This document shows positions 1-8,848 of a stretch of 63,037 nt of DNA, one piece after another. The stretch is from positions 1 through 63,037 of the IMG/VR virus record IMGVR_UViG_3300035670_010208. One strand, given 5' to 3'. The position numbers and the translations under genes are program-made. The DNA is from a virus. Positions within the stretch are counted from its first letter, which is position 1; every line of letters starts with the position of its first letter. The notes under the pieces are model-generated. The model made no database searches and was not told the DNA's origin. It saw only the letters and a list, made by a program, of their open reading frames with translations.

Positions 1-435
1 AATATTAGACATGTTTGATTCTTTTATAAACCTAAGAGACTCCCAAACAGAACCTTCTGCGCATTCTCCATCGCTTATTAGACAATAGACTTGTATATCT
101 TTATTATAAAAAGCTCTTCCTGTTGCTATCGTTATCCCAAGACCAAGACTGCCTGTAGAGCAATATATAAAATTTTCTTCGTCTCTATGTGGGTGTCCTC
201 CGTGTTTATTGAACAAATATTCTGCATCGACTCTTTTAAAATGCTCCAACACACAGTAATAAGCAAGTGCGGCATGTCCAGACGATAAAATAAAAATATC
301 TTTATCTTTCATTTTAAGAAAGATTTCATAAATAATTTCTAGGCTTGAAAAATAAGAACCAAGATGAGATAGCTTGTTCTTAAAGGATATATCTAAAATT
401 CTTTTTTTAATTTTTTCTAAGTCTTGTTTTTCCAT
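1..435 (-). CDS. Transketolase N-terminal (thiamine diphosphate) domain, partial
   Basis: The coding frame starts at the ATG at 435 and runs off the left edge after 145 codons, so only the N-terminal part is seen. The translation has the transketolase signatures: a GSYFSSLEI segment, FILSSGHAALAYY, a HGGHP turn, STGSLGLGI, and SDGECAEGSVWES, which corresponds to the GDGE...EG diphosphate/Mg-binding motif. The first G of that motif is replaced by S. Small split transketolases of this type often make or rearrange sugar precursors in surface-polysaccharide clusters. Its location next to six glycosyltransferases fits that role. The start overlaps the end of the upstream glycosyltransferase by 19 bases, so the two are probably cotranscribed. 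Whether the rest of the gene is intact cannot be judged here. Confidence 0.8.
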   Translation of the reverse strand, partial: MEKQDLEKIKKRILDISFKNKLSHLGSYFSSLEIIYEIFLKMKDKDIFILSSGHAALAYYCVLEHFKRVDAEYLFNKHGGHPHRDEENFIYCSTGSLGLGITIATGRAFYNKDIQVYCLISDGECAEGSVWESLRFIKESNMSNI

Positions 436-1154
436 TTATCTTTCCAGTATTCTTGTATCAGAGAGTCGTAATTAATTTCTTCTTTATGCATACCCCATGT
501 ACACTGTTCTTCGTGCCATCTATAGTTGTATCCTAACCAGTTTTGAGAAGGGTATATGAACACTTTGTTATCTGCAAGATTACAATACATATCATAATCA
601 GCAGCGCCAAGATAGAGTTCTGGTTTTGTTTTTAGTAAACCGTTCTCGTACAAATCTCTATTATAGATTACTGTCGGAGTATTCACTACGCATCTCGCTA
701 GAGAGAAATCTCTAAACTCTTGTAAAGAGCGATAGAAGTGTCTTTGAAAACCATCCGGCTTATCATTTTTTATATTCCTAATCGGACTTTGTAATGCTTT
801 TATTTTTTCTGGGGCAGATAAAATCAAATTCATGCAATTTTGAATATAATCATTTTCCAAATAATCATCAGAGCATATAAAAGTTACATATTTTCCTGTT
901 GAAAGTTCAAGCCCTTTAGTTCTTGGCTCGTCCCAAGAATGTCTATAGATATTTGGCGCTGTATCTATTATAAGTGATGGATATCTTTGTTTTAAAGAGA
1001 GAAGCTTGTCAAAAGTTTTATCCTTACTTTCGTTATCTACAGCAATTACTTCTATATTTTTATAAGTTTGAGAAAATACAGATTCTATGCATTGATCTAT
1101 ATATTTTTCAGCATTGTAACAAGGTATGATTATGCTAATTTTAAATTCAGACAT
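417..1154 (-). CDS. Glycosyltransferase family 2 (GT-A fold)
   Basis: The 245-aa protein opens with the classic family 2 N-terminus ISIIIPCYNAEKYI, followed by SVFSQTYKNIEVIAVDNESKD. A SDDYLENDYI segment near residues 95-105 supplies the DxD-like nucleotide-sugar/metal-binding acidic residues. It should transfer a sugar from an activated donor to an unknown acceptor. No membrane segment is visible, so it is likely soluble. It overlaps the upstream gene by 8 bases and the downstream transketolase by 19 bases, which indicates a tight operon. The length is typical for a single catalytic domain. The acceptor could be a virion protein, DNA or a host glycan; the sequence does not say which. Confidence 0.88.
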   Translation of the reverse strand: MSEFKISIIIPCYNAEKYIDQCIESVFSQTYKNIEVIAVDNESKDKTFDKLLSLKQRYPSLIIDTAPNIYRHSWDEPRTKGLELSTGKYVTFICSDDYLENDYIQNCMNLILSAPEKIKALQSPIRNIKNDKPDGFQRHFYRSLQEFRDFSLARCVVNTPTVIYNRDLYENGLLKTKPELYLGAADYDMYCNLADNKVFIYPSQNWLGYNYRWHEEQCTWGMHKEEINYDSLIQEYWKDKWKNKT

Positions 1155-2058
1155 TTACACTCGACATTAGTTGAGATATTCTGTTTTTATAGGTATGAAC
1201 GCTTTTTATGTAGTCAATATTTTTATCTTTTAGATCTAAAAGATGTTTTTTTTCTAGACTACATAGCTCTAATGATCTATCAACCAATTCGTTTAAATTA
1301 TTTGATAAAACTATAGACGCTTCTGGTAGCACCTTCTCTATTTGTAAAATCTTATCACTAACAAGAGTACCATTTAGTCCTAAAGATTTGAAAGTTCTTT
1401 CATTTGTATCTAGTGATAGTTTTTTTTGATATGCATCATGAATGTTTAGGCATAGTTTTGATCTCAGAATTATATTAACCTCTTGATCGTGAGATAAATT
1501 TTTGTCTATAAAAAACCCGCATTTTAAATTAGTTTTTTCAAAAAGCGAAAATGTTTTGTTTATGATTTCAATTTTTTCGTCAAAACCATTATTTGCACGA
1601 CCGCCAATATAACATATATCAAAATCATATTCTTTTATTGGTTTAAAATTATAATTTATATCATCAAATGCAAGTGGTATTGTTGTAGCATTCCATTTTG
1701 AGTAATATTCGTTGTCTGAGTCTACAAAAGTCCACTGTTTTACATTTGATAAATTGTTGATTTTTTCAACAATATCATGATTGCATGATGATATAAAATT
1801 TGGGTGTTCTCCCCATGGTTTAGGAAAGTAATTTGGCTGTACAAAAAGAAATGTTTTAGTTGAGTTTGATAAAATTTCTAGATTTTCATTTTTTAAATCT
1901 GAATCTATTGCCATCAGATAAAAATCTTTTAATTTTTTCAACTGTTTTAGAGAGTCATATAGATAAACATCATATCCGAGCTCTCTCCATGCAGACGCAT
2001 ATCCTGTATAAATCCAAAATCCTGCATGTGCTCTATGTCTTTTTATCAAAACCTTCAT
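1147..2058 (-). CDS. Glycosyltransferase, CgeB/GT-B-like
   Basis: The 303-aa protein begins MKVLIKRHRAHAGFWIYTGY and reads as a GT-B fold. An N-terminal Rossmann half is followed by a CYIGGRANNGFDEK segment and then a C-terminal half with SKLCLNIHDAY and NERTFKSLGLNGTLVSDK. This is the layout of CgeB/YkvP-type transferases, in which a conserved E/R-F-E-A-like stretch binds the nucleotide. The start overlaps the stop of the upstream gene as ATGA, a translational-coupling arrangement. The exact donor and acceptor are unknown. The family assignment is by pattern only. Confidence 0.7.
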   Translation of the reverse strand: MKVLIKRHRAHAGFWIYTGYASAWRELGYDVYLYDSLKQLKKLKDFYLMAIDSDLKNENLEILSNSTKTFLFVQPNYFPKPWGEHPNFISSCNHDIVEKINNLSNVKQWTFVDSDNEYYSKWNATTIPLAFDDINYNFKPIKEYDFDICYIGGRANNGFDEKIEIINKTFSLFEKTNLKCGFFIDKNLSHDQEVNIILRSKLCLNIHDAYQKKLSLDTNERTFKSLGLNGTLVSDKILQIEKVLPEASIVLSNNLNELVDRSLELCSLEKKHLLDLKDKNIDYIKSVHTYKNRISQLMSSVNV

Positions 2059-2969
2059 TTAATTTGCTCCAGAACATTAGATAGCCTAATTTTTGAGTCA
2101 TGATCTTTCATGACTCTATTGTATCCATTTTCTGTTATTTTGTTTAAAGCATTTTTGTTATTCAAATAATATCTAATTTTTGATATCATTTCTTCTGGTG
2201 TTTTAAAAGTACATATTTCTTTTGTTGTATCAAAAAAATTATCAATCCCTTCATGATGCTCTGTCAACAGCATGGTCCCAGCCGCTGGCACTTCAAACAT
2301 TCTAAGTTTCATTTGCGTTTTTTTATGTACGCCATTTTCATTTAGACTAAAATTTATTCCTATTTTTGATAACGAATAAAATGCAAGCATATCTTCGTAA
2401 GAAGAGCCGTATGCGTTTCTGACATCAATTCCAGAATCTTTAATTCTAGTCAACAAAACATTTCTTTGATTGTTTATGTGACCGCAGAACCCAATATCTA
2501 TATTTTTAAATTTTGTTTTTGGGTATATCTCTGTATTTGTATGCCATGTAGCCATAATAATATTATTGTACCCAATATTTTTATATTGTTCAATATAAGA
2601 TGGCTCTGGTGTCGAACAGTAGTTAAACATATTACATATGTTTTTAGAGAACGAATCAAACCTCCACGTATCATCGCAGAACCAATTAAAAGTTAACGTT
2701 CTTCCGGATGCAGTTTCGTTTTTTATCTCTTCTAGAGGTTCGTACGGAGTGACATTTTTGTCTCCAGTTAGGCAACAAAATATTAAATCAGGTTTGAACT
2801 CTTCAAGAATATTTGAAAAATTTTTATTTAAAGGATTTACTGTGTCATAAAAATAAACTTGATATCCAAGTTGTAAAAGAGGAACATATATATTCCAATA
2901 ACCTATATCAAATCTATCTATTCCTGCTCTGTTTAAAGTTTTGTTTGTTACGAGTAGTATTTTTTTCAT
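2055..2969 (-). CDS. Glycosyltransferase, CgeB-like
   Basis: The 304-aa protein shows the CgeB-type pattern more clearly than its downstream neighbour. It has an N-terminal KILLVTNKTLNRAG segment, FNWFCDDTWRFDSF in the middle, GFCGHINNQRNVLL at the domain boundary, and KLRMFEVPAAGTMLLTEHHE in the C-terminal half. The R-x-F/E-V-P-A-x-G motif is the usual nucleotide-sugar site of the family. The two CgeB-like genes here could be an old duplication, although they differ considerably. It ends in an ATGA overlap with the next gene. No signal peptide or membrane helix is visible. Confidence 0.78.
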   Translation of the reverse strand: MKKILLVTNKTLNRAGIDRFDIGYWNIYVPLLQLGYQVYFYDTVNPLNKNFSNILEEFKPDLIFCCLTGDKNVTPYEPLEEIKNETASGRTLTFNWFCDDTWRFDSFSKNICNMFNYCSTPEPSYIEQYKNIGYNNIIMATWHTNTEIYPKTKFKNIDIGFCGHINNQRNVLLTRIKDSGIDVRNAYGSSYEDMLAFYSLSKIGINFSLNENGVHKKTQMKLRMFEVPAAGTMLLTEHHEGIDNFFDTTKEICTFKTPEEMISKIRYYLNNKNALNKITENGYNRVMKDHDSKIRLSNVLEQIK

Positions 2970-2972
2970 GTC

Positions 2973-3815
2973 TTACATATAAGACAGAACTCTATCGCAG
3001 ACAATATGTGGTAAATTTTTCATTAAATTAATTAAATCTACCCCTTTAGTTGTCTTAAAATAATCTTCATGTTTTACTGGAACATTATTGTTGAGCATCA
3101 CAGACATATTAAGCATTCTTGCTTCTAAAGTTATTCTAGAGCATGATTCATAGCATATTGGCATAAAGATTAATTTTTTATAACATGATAAACTTTTTAT
3201 AAAAGTTTCAAAATCTTGATTTGTTTCAACGATTTCATACTCGATACCGTTGTTTATGCAATATTCTACAGTTCTAACTCTACCTTTGTTTAGTTGTTGG
3301 TATCCCACAATTGCACTTTTTTCTTTTTTGTCTTGATTGCAATATTTTTCCAACACTTCGAAACTTTTTTTCGTCCACAGAGAGCCGTTTACTGTTTCAA
3401 AATTTGAGAGTCCTGTTGTCGAACTGTATATTTCTGAATGTTTGGTGGTTTGCAAAAATACACATTTAGCATTATTATAAAAGCTGTAATTAATAACATC
3501 AGTAGATCTTGGATTGCTGTTTTCATATTTTGCGGGATCTCTTAGGGATAAGAATTTATAATCATGTTCATAAATAATATATTTGCATTTTTTAGTAATA
3601 AAATTAACTACATCTTCAGACAGTGTTGCAAAATTTGAAATTATTAGAAAATGATTTATTAAATTATTAATATTATTGTTGTTAACATTTATACATTTTA
3701 TTTTTTGCACTTCAATATTTCTATCTTTAAAAGATTCAAGCAGGGCGTCATCGCTTGCTTCTGCTCCCCCGACAAAATCTTCTATAAAGAAGTCTGACAA
3801 AAATGCTATTTTCAT
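2973..3815 (-). CDS. Glycosyltransferase-like protein (GT-B, family 4-like)
   Basis: The 280-aa protein has an N-terminal IAFLSDFFIEDFVGGAE segment resembling the glycine-rich acceptor-binding loop of family 4 enzymes. Its C-terminal half contains IVGYQQLNKGR and PICYESCSRITLEAR, the latter like the E-x7-E donor-binding region. It is shorter than a standard GT4 enzyme of about 370-410 aa, mainly in the C-terminal domain. It lies between two other transferases with only 1-3 bases of spacing. Functional assignment beyond the fold is inference. Confidence 0.65.
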   Translation of the reverse strand: MKIAFLSDFFIEDFVGGAEASDDALLESFKDRNIEVQKIKCINVNNNNINNLINHFLIISNFATLSEDVVNFITKKCKYIIYEHDYKFLSLRDPAKYENSNPRSTDVINYSFYNNAKCVFLQTTKHSEIYSSTTGLSNFETVNGSLWTKKSFEVLEKYCNQDKKEKSAIVGYQQLNKGRVRTVEYCINNGIEYEIVETNQDFETFIKSLSCYKKLIFMPICYESCSRITLEARMLNMSVMLNNNVPVKHEDYFKTTKGVDLINLMKNLPHIVCDRVLSYM

Positions 3816-3816
3816 A

Positions 3817-5049
3817 TTACTCTATCTCTGATACATCAAAAAATGATGCAAACGATGTAGTTCCAAAAAATTCACTAAACGAATTATTGAATTCATCTGC
3901 TATTTTTTTGGCAGTATATTTTTCCCTAATAATGTTTTTAAGTTCGTTTGCTTGTTTTTTGAATCTTCCATGATCCTTGTATACTTCTGATAACCTATTC
4001 TTGAAACTGTTTTCTTTTGCATATGCCCAATTACTTCCTTCTATAATTATCTTAGGCATAAGAGCTTCTTGTTGTACTGGTTTGATAAGATAATCTACTG
4101 TAGCAAACAAAGCCTTGGGTTTTTTAGAATCTCCAATTTGATGATAAAGAAAATCTTTATATCCAGAATAGTCAGGTGCAATTATCGGCAAGCCGTTATA
4201 CGCAGCTTCGAAAAGAGGAAGTCCATAACCTTCTCCATGGGTGGTAGTTATCAAACAGTTGATATCTGGATGTTTGTATAAGTCATCCATCTCTTGATCT
4301 GTCATCGGTCCATGCAGAAGGTACACAGAACATTTCTTGTTTTTGTAGTTACTTACAAGTTCTTTTAGTCTTTTTTCTGTAAAAAACCTATCTTGTGTAC
4401 AATTATTTGCATAACTTGTTTTTACTACAAGACCAACGTCCTTGTTGTCATGAAATTGTTCAACGAACCACCTAACACACGATTCCATATTTCTTCTTGG
4501 ACAGATTTGCCCAACTGTTAGGAAGTTGAACTTAGTATCAAATTTTAATTTAGATTCAGAGCTAGTACCAAAAACCTTAACAGGATATCCTATATACTCT
4601 ACAGGAACCTCTATTTTTACTTTTTTCCCGTCAACTACATAAGATGTAGATTCAAGTATCTCCTTAGAGAAAGAAGAGGTTGTGATGATTTTATTCATCT
4701 TATTGCAACCTTCAATAAATTCCATAGAGATCTTGTCTGACTCGACACCAGCGGTAACACCTATATTTACAGGAGCAAGCTTCTGGTATTCATTAGGAAC
4801 AGATACTTGTATAGTCACGTCATAAGCTGCATTACCATTCTCCAGCGCTAACTGGTGTTTCTGTAGGCAATATTTAAAAAAACTATGCTCCTCTGTATCT
4901 TCTGAAACTATAGATGTTTTTGCCCATGCGGTTGCTAAAAGGTATAGATCTATATTAGAATTCTTCCTTAGAGCACGCATTACGTTTCGCGCATGTTCTC
5001 CATATCCACTTTGATTAAAGACAGGTCCTATTAAAAGTACTTTCTTCAT
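3817..5049 (-). CDS. Glycosyltransferase family 4 (GT-B)
   Basis: The 410-aa protein has the full GT4 architecture. The N-terminal domain starts KKVLLIGPVFNQSGYGEHAR. The linker holds FLTVGQICPRRNME. The C-terminal donor-binding domain has THGEGYGLPLFEAAYNGLP, in which G-E-G-Y-G-L-P-x-x-E-A is the nucleotide-sugar signature. It should be a soluble cytoplasmic retaining glycosyltransferase. An SD-like AGAGGAAAA lies just before the start, with a 9-base gap from the upstream gene. Confidence 0.88.
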   Translation of the reverse strand: MKKVLLIGPVFNQSGYGEHARNVMRALRKNSNIDLYLLATAWAKTSIVSEDTEEHSFFKYCLQKHQLALENGNAAYDVTIQVSVPNEYQKLAPVNIGVTAGVESDKISMEFIEGCNKMNKIITTSSFSKEILESTSYVVDGKKVKIEVPVEYIGYPVKVFGTSSESKLKFDTKFNFLTVGQICPRRNMESCVRWFVEQFHDNKDVGLVVKTSYANNCTQDRFFTEKRLKELVSNYKNKKCSVYLLHGPMTDQEMDDLYKHPDINCLITTTHGEGYGLPLFEAAYNGLPIIAPDYSGYKDFLYHQIGDSKKPKALFATVDYLIKPVQQEALMPKIIIEGSNWAYAKENSFKNRLSEVYKDHGRFKKQANELKNIIREKYTAKKIADEFNNSFSEFFGTTSFASFFDVSEIE

Positions 5050-5058
5050 TTTTCCTCT

Positions 5059-6300
5059 TTAAATTTTTACTAGATTCTGTGTGCTGAATTCTTTATTTGG
5101 CCAAGAACCACATTCTTCATGAGTTTTCTTTAGGTATTCTGGCCAAAACTTATTATATTCATCCCAATTATAGTCTTTCAACAAGTATTCTCGACCCTTT
5201 CTACCAAGCTCAGATCTTTCTGAGTGAGACATGTTGTACATCTTATCTAGAGCATCAACAACATCATCCATAGCTACACGATCTTCGTAGATAAATGGTA
5301 CTTGCTGAGTACCTACAAGAGTTTTAACTTTTGGTTCGATTCCGATACCAAAAAATTCTTTTCCGTCTGTTACCTGCTCTTGCATTCCACCAGTCATATT
5401 TACAATAACAGGAGTTTCACACAATAAAGATTCAGAAATTGGCATTCCAAATCCTTCTGCATCTGAGATGCTTATAGTAACATCTGCTGCATTATACAAT
5501 AATGATAAGGCTGCATCCGGAAGTTTTTCTGTGGAAAAGAATATTTTTTCATGTAATCCAAAGTGGTTTGCCACTTCTTGAAGATTCGGACCATGAACAT
5601 CAAACGGATCTGTGTGCATCAAAAGAACAGCATTTGGACTCTTTTCGCTAATCCATGTTGCGAATGAATGAATCAGTGTCGCTCCGTGTTTTCTGCCACC
5701 GTTTTTTGCATTCCAGAATACTACAAATTTGTCACCTAGTTTTTCATGAGTTGCTCTAAACTGATTCCTATCTTCTTCCGATACAGATTTATAAACATTG
5801 TAGTTCATACAATGCGGCATTCTTGTTCTCTTTACTTCCGGAACAACTTTTGACATAATATCATCTGTTACTTTGGAAATAGTTACAAGTCTATCTACAG
5901 ACATCCATATCGGCTTGTTGAATGTAGGAAGTGGATAATTGTCCCAAATACAGTACCACACCATAGGAACATTCTTTCTGATTTCATCATCTATTGCCAA
6001 AAGCCATTCATAAAACCTCGGATCGCTCTGAAATAGTAGAATATCAATCTTATTAGACAGCAATACTTCTCGAACAAGTTCTTGTGAACCAAATCCATCA
6101 ACCGGATAAATCGTCCACCTATCCCCCCACTCTTGAGTTCTCATTGGCCTGTAATCTTGATGCTTCATTGCTCCGCCAAGAGAAATTACATCAAATTCGT
6201 TTGAGTTTAAAAGAGAGTTTATAATATCTCTCATGCACTTAGAGACTCCGCCTGGAGCTAATGGGTGATCTCCGATTGTTAAAACCTTAATCCTCTTCAA
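5059..6300 (-). CDS. Glycosyltransferase family 4 (GT-B)
   Basis: The 413-aa protein starts IKVLTIGDHPLAPGGVSKCM, the glycine-rich N-terminal loop of GT4 enzymes. It carries VFWNAKNGGRKHG at the domain junction and SISDAEGFGMPISESLLCETP in the donor-binding domain (E-G-F-G-x-P-x-x-E-x-x). It is the most canonical transferase of the cluster and probably acts first or on the main donor. It overlaps the upstream metallopeptidase-like gene by 14 bases. Donor and acceptor are unknown. Confidence 0.9.
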   Translation of the reverse strand: MKRIKVLTIGDHPLAPGGVSKCMRDIINSLLNSNEFDVISLGGAMKHQDYRPMRTQEWGDRWTIYPVDGFGSQELVREVLLSNKIDILLFQSDPRFYEWLLAIDDEIRKNVPMVWYCIWDNYPLPTFNKPIWMSVDRLVTISKVTDDIMSKVVPEVKRTRMPHCMNYNVYKSVSEEDRNQFRATHEKLGDKFVVFWNAKNGGRKHGATLIHSFATWISEKSPNAVLLMHTDPFDVHGPNLQEVANHFGLHEKIFFSTEKLPDAALSLLYNAADVTISISDAEGFGMPISESLLCETPVIVNMTGGMQEQVTDGKEFFGIGIEPKVKTLVGTQQVPFIYEDRVAMDDVVDALDKMYNMSHSERSELGRKGREYLLKDYNWDEYNKFWPEYLKKTHEECGSWPNKEFSTQNLVKI

Positions 6301-6919
6301 GATTTCCTCCGATACTTTTTATGAATTTAACAGCAAATGGACACATTTTTATTATTACTATTTCATCTCCAAAAAACAACTCTTCTGCACATATTGCAAT
6401 ATATTCTATAAATGAAGTTACAGAATAAGCGCTTGGAAATTTATCTTTTATTATTTTTTTTAATTTATCGTATCCAAAATTTAATAAATATTTATCAAAG
6501 CTATTATTGTAATACAACAGATTGTTATATTTTTCGCCGTCTCCTGTCACATTAGTGACATACTTCTTTTTTTCAAGATACTCTCGTGAAGCTTTTTGAA
6601 AAAAAACATTTTTCTCAAACTCTTTAGAGTGAGAATGAATAACTTCATGAACTATACATTTTAGGAAAGTTTCTTCATCAGATACTTCATCTGATATTAG
6701 TATAGAACCTTCGTTATATACAGATAAATTATTTTTATCTTTTAGATACTGATGGTGTCCATAATAGATTGCGTCTATATTTCCTAGCAAATAATCTATT
6801 TTACTTAATTGTTTTTTTACAAAACTCCAATTAATATTATTTGCTTTGTTTATAAATATAATAATATTTTTATATACAATTTCTTTGTATATAATACCTT
6901 GTTTGTTTGGTGTAATCAT
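6287..6919 (-). CDS. Zincin-like protein with HExxH motif
   Basis: The 210-aa protein contains HEVIHSHSKEF (H91, E92, H95), the zinc-binding and catalytic motif of metallopeptidases. A later segment, IEYIAICAEELFF (about residues 171-183), could provide the third acidic ligand. The N-terminal 85 residues look like a small alpha/beta domain. Several phage proteins of this size carry the same arrangement, with unknown substrates. It has no signal peptide. It lies upstream of the glycosyltransferase run and overlaps it slightly, so it may share its transcript. Proteolytic activity is inferred from the motif only. Confidence 0.65.
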   Translation of the reverse strand: MITPNKQGIIYKEIVYKNIIIFINKANNINWSFVKKQLSKIDYLLGNIDAIYYGHHQYLKDKNNLSVYNEGSILISDEVSDEETFLKCIVHEVIHSHSKEFEKNVFFQKASREYLEKKKYVTNVTGDGEKYNNLLYYNNSFDKYLLNFGYDKLKKIIKDKFPSAYSVTSFIEYIAICAEELFFGDEIVIIKMCPFAVKFIKSIGGNLEED

Positions 6920-6921
6920 TT

Positions 6922-7371
6922 TTACTCTTTGCTTAAATCAATAACATCTTGGAATGATTTTTCAAGATCTTTTTTTTCATCTTCTTGAGCAAATTCTTTT
7001 CCATGTTTAATAAAGTCATAATATTTTAAGACATTATTATCTTTCATTAATTTCTGAAGATCGCTTATAGATAGATTTAAAAATGAAGCTATTTGAGTTT
7101 TTGATCTATAGTTAAAAATAGCGTAATATAAAAATATAGAAGCTACAGCGGAGTAAAAATTTTCAAATATATATAAAGTTATTTTATTATTTAGAAACTT
7201 AGTAGAAAGATGAAGCTTTATGGCAATAAGTTCTTCTAAGGATATGTCTTGTATAAATTCTTCAAATTCTTTAGTTAATTTTTTTTGGTTTTTTAGATGA
7301 CTGTATCCATTTTTTATTTTAAAAAGTTTATCATCTGATACATTATATCTGTTTATATTTTTTTTAAACAT
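6922..7371 (-). CDS. Hypothetical protein with a possible HTH segment
   Basis: The 149-aa protein is lysine-rich and mostly helical by appearance. The stretch RSKTQIASFLNLSISDLQKLM (about residues 90-110) has the spacing of a helix-turn-helix, which suggests a small DNA-associated protein, but the match is weak. I do not recognise a family. Its start overlaps the end of the upstream gene by 8 bases and it is followed after 2 bases by the zincin-like gene. Confidence 0.6.
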   Translation of the reverse strand: MFKKNINRYNVSDDKLFKIKNGYSHLKNQKKLTKEFEEFIQDISLEELIAIKLHLSTKFLNNKITLYIFENFYSAVASIFLYYAIFNYRSKTQIASFLNLSISDLQKLMKDNNVLKYYDFIKHGKEFAQEDEKKDLEKSFQDVIDLSKE

Positions 7372-8053
7372 CTACATTATCTGAAGCTTTTTGCATTTCT
7401 TCTTCCCATGTTTCCATGTAAGAGACTAAGTTTTTTGGCAACCATGTCTTGAATACCGTTCTATCTAGTTTGTTTCTAAGAACGTCATATGTTGCCTCTA
7501 TTTGTTTGGATATTTTATCAAAGATATAGAAAGATTCGTCTCTTCCTGTTTCATCCATCCCTGGAATAGAAAACTCTTTCTTTTTATCTTCTTCACTCTT
7601 TTTTTCTTGCTTTACTTCGTCTTTTTTAAGAATTCCGTCTTCGTCAAAATTAGACTGATCGAAAACAATCTCCATCTGGGCTTTTTCTTGAATAGAGTCT
7701 AGTCCAAGTGACGCATTCATGTTTTGCGAAGCATAGAAATTTTTATCTTTAAGATCTAATAAATTTTCAACAGCATTTATTATATGCTTTTTAAAAGAAT
7801 CTCTTTGCGTCTTGTCTGTTGTTAGAGATTTATAAGATGTTTCTAGCTGATTTAAGATGTTTTTAAGAAGAAGCTCTAGCTTGTTGATTCCAGTTAGAGA
7901 ATTATAAACTATTTTCTTGCCAGCTTCATTAACAACAACATTTTTAATATGTTTTCTTACCAAGAAAATGTCGAAATTATACTTCTCGTATATTTCATTT
8001 ATTTTATTTTTAATAAAAATATTTACATTCTTAATATTTTCATGCCTGTTCAT
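7364..8053 (-). CDS. Hypothetical helical protein
   Basis: The chosen start is the ATG at 8053 (MNRHENIKN), which directly follows the stop of the upstream gene and is preceded by GAGGGAATATGA. The longer frame starting at a TTG at 8083 would overlap the upstream gene and is less likely. The product of 229 aa is charged, with a lysine/glutamate-rich stretch around residues 150-165 (KQEKKSEEDKKKEF) and otherwise helical segments. No known domain is recognised. It sits in a minus-strand group with a head-type protein, so a structural or assembly role is possible but unproven. Confidence 0.65.
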   Translation of the reverse strand: MNRHENIKNVNIFIKNKINEIYEKYNFDIFLVRKHIKNVVVNEAGKKIVYNSLTGINKLELLLKNILNQLETSYKSLTTDKTQRDSFKKHIINAVENLLDLKDKNFYASQNMNASLGLDSIQEKAQMEIVFDQSNFDEDGILKKDEVKQEKKSEEDKKKEFSIPGMDETGRDESFYIFDKISKQIEATYDVLRNKLDRTVFKTWLPKNLVSYMETWEEEMQKASDNVDV

Positions 8054-8054
8054 T

Positions 8055-8684
8055 TCATATTCCCTCAATTTTCTCAACAACACTCGACTTCTTCATTTTT
8101 CTTTTTCCATACTTTTTAAGGGTTTCGTAATTAAGTTTTGAACCAGGACCTTGAACTGCACCACCACCCATTCCAGATGTTTCTACGACATCATCTGGGT
8201 CATCATACACCTGCTGTTCTGGTACACAATTTGGAACTTCTCTTTTGCCCTTTTTCTTCATTCCAACTTGCTCATATCCTGTCCAACACGGATCTGACTT
8301 TTTCTTCTTTTTTCTCTCTTTCACTTCTTCAGAGTCTTCGTCCTCTTCATTTTCGTCATCCTCTTCTGAATCAACATTCTCCATTTCTTCAGACTCTTCT
8401 TCTTCTGATGCTACGGATATAAATGTTTTTACTTTTCTTTGTAGTCTTCTTAGGTCGTCTAGAAGCATGTCTTTTACTCTCTGAGAGCCTGTTGAGTTAC
8501 ATTTTACTCTTTTTGCAGAAGAAAATACGTCGCTAAAAGCCTCATCTATTTCTCTAATATAGTTTGGTAGACTTTTAACAAATTCGTCATGAGTTATTTT
8601 TTTGTCATGATAAGTTTCTTTTTTATCTGCTTCTAAAATTGATTCTATGAAATTTTTATAAACTTCCCTATAAGATTGGGTCAT
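8055..8684 (-). CDS. Head/prohead-type protein with DPCWTGYEQVG module
   Basis: The 209-aa protein has three parts. A helical N-terminal region covers about residues 1-95. A very acidic run (EEEESEEMENVDSEEDDENEE) follows at about 95-120. The C-terminal part carries DPCWTGYEQVGMKKKGK and VPNCVPEQ. From memory, this cysteine-containing short module recurs in structural or prohead-core proteins of T4-like marine phages. The low-complexity acidic linker resembles that of scaffold proteins. The start overlaps the stop of a 47-aa ORF as ATGA, and the downstream start lies 1 base after the stop. Confidence 0.65.
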   Translation of the reverse strand: MTQSYREVYKNFIESILEADKKETYHDKKITHDEFVKSLPNYIREIDEAFSDVFSSAKRVKCNSTGSQRVKDMLLDDLRRLQRKVKTFISVASEEEESEEMENVDSEEDDENEEDEDSEEVKERKKKKKSDPCWTGYEQVGMKKKGKREVPNCVPEQQVYDDPDDVVETSGMGGGAVQGPGSKLNYETLKKYGKRKMKKSSVVEKIEGI

Positions 8685-8824
8685 TTTTTATTTTCCTTAT
8701 CTTTTTTTACATCTTTGGTGTTCAAAAGAGTATTTACATCTTTTCCGTAAGTTTTTGTTTTTATATCTCTATCATTTTTTATTGATTTTTCTAAAAAATC
8801 TTTAAAGTTAAAATCTTCTGACAT
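8681..8824 (-). CDS. Small hypothetical protein, 47 aa
   Basis: A 47-codon frame starts at the ATG at 8824 (MSEDFNFKDFLEKS) with an AAGAGGTAA ribosome-binding site a few bases upstream. It stops in an ATGA overlap with the next gene, which is strong evidence of real translation. The product is charged (17 lysine or aspartate residues), with no membrane segment or cysteine. The function is unknown. Confidence 0.55.
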   Translation of the reverse strand: MSEDFNFKDFLEKSIKNDRDIKTKTYGKDVNTLLNTKDVKKDKENKK

Positions 8825-8848
8825 ATTTACCTCTTGTAAAATTATATT

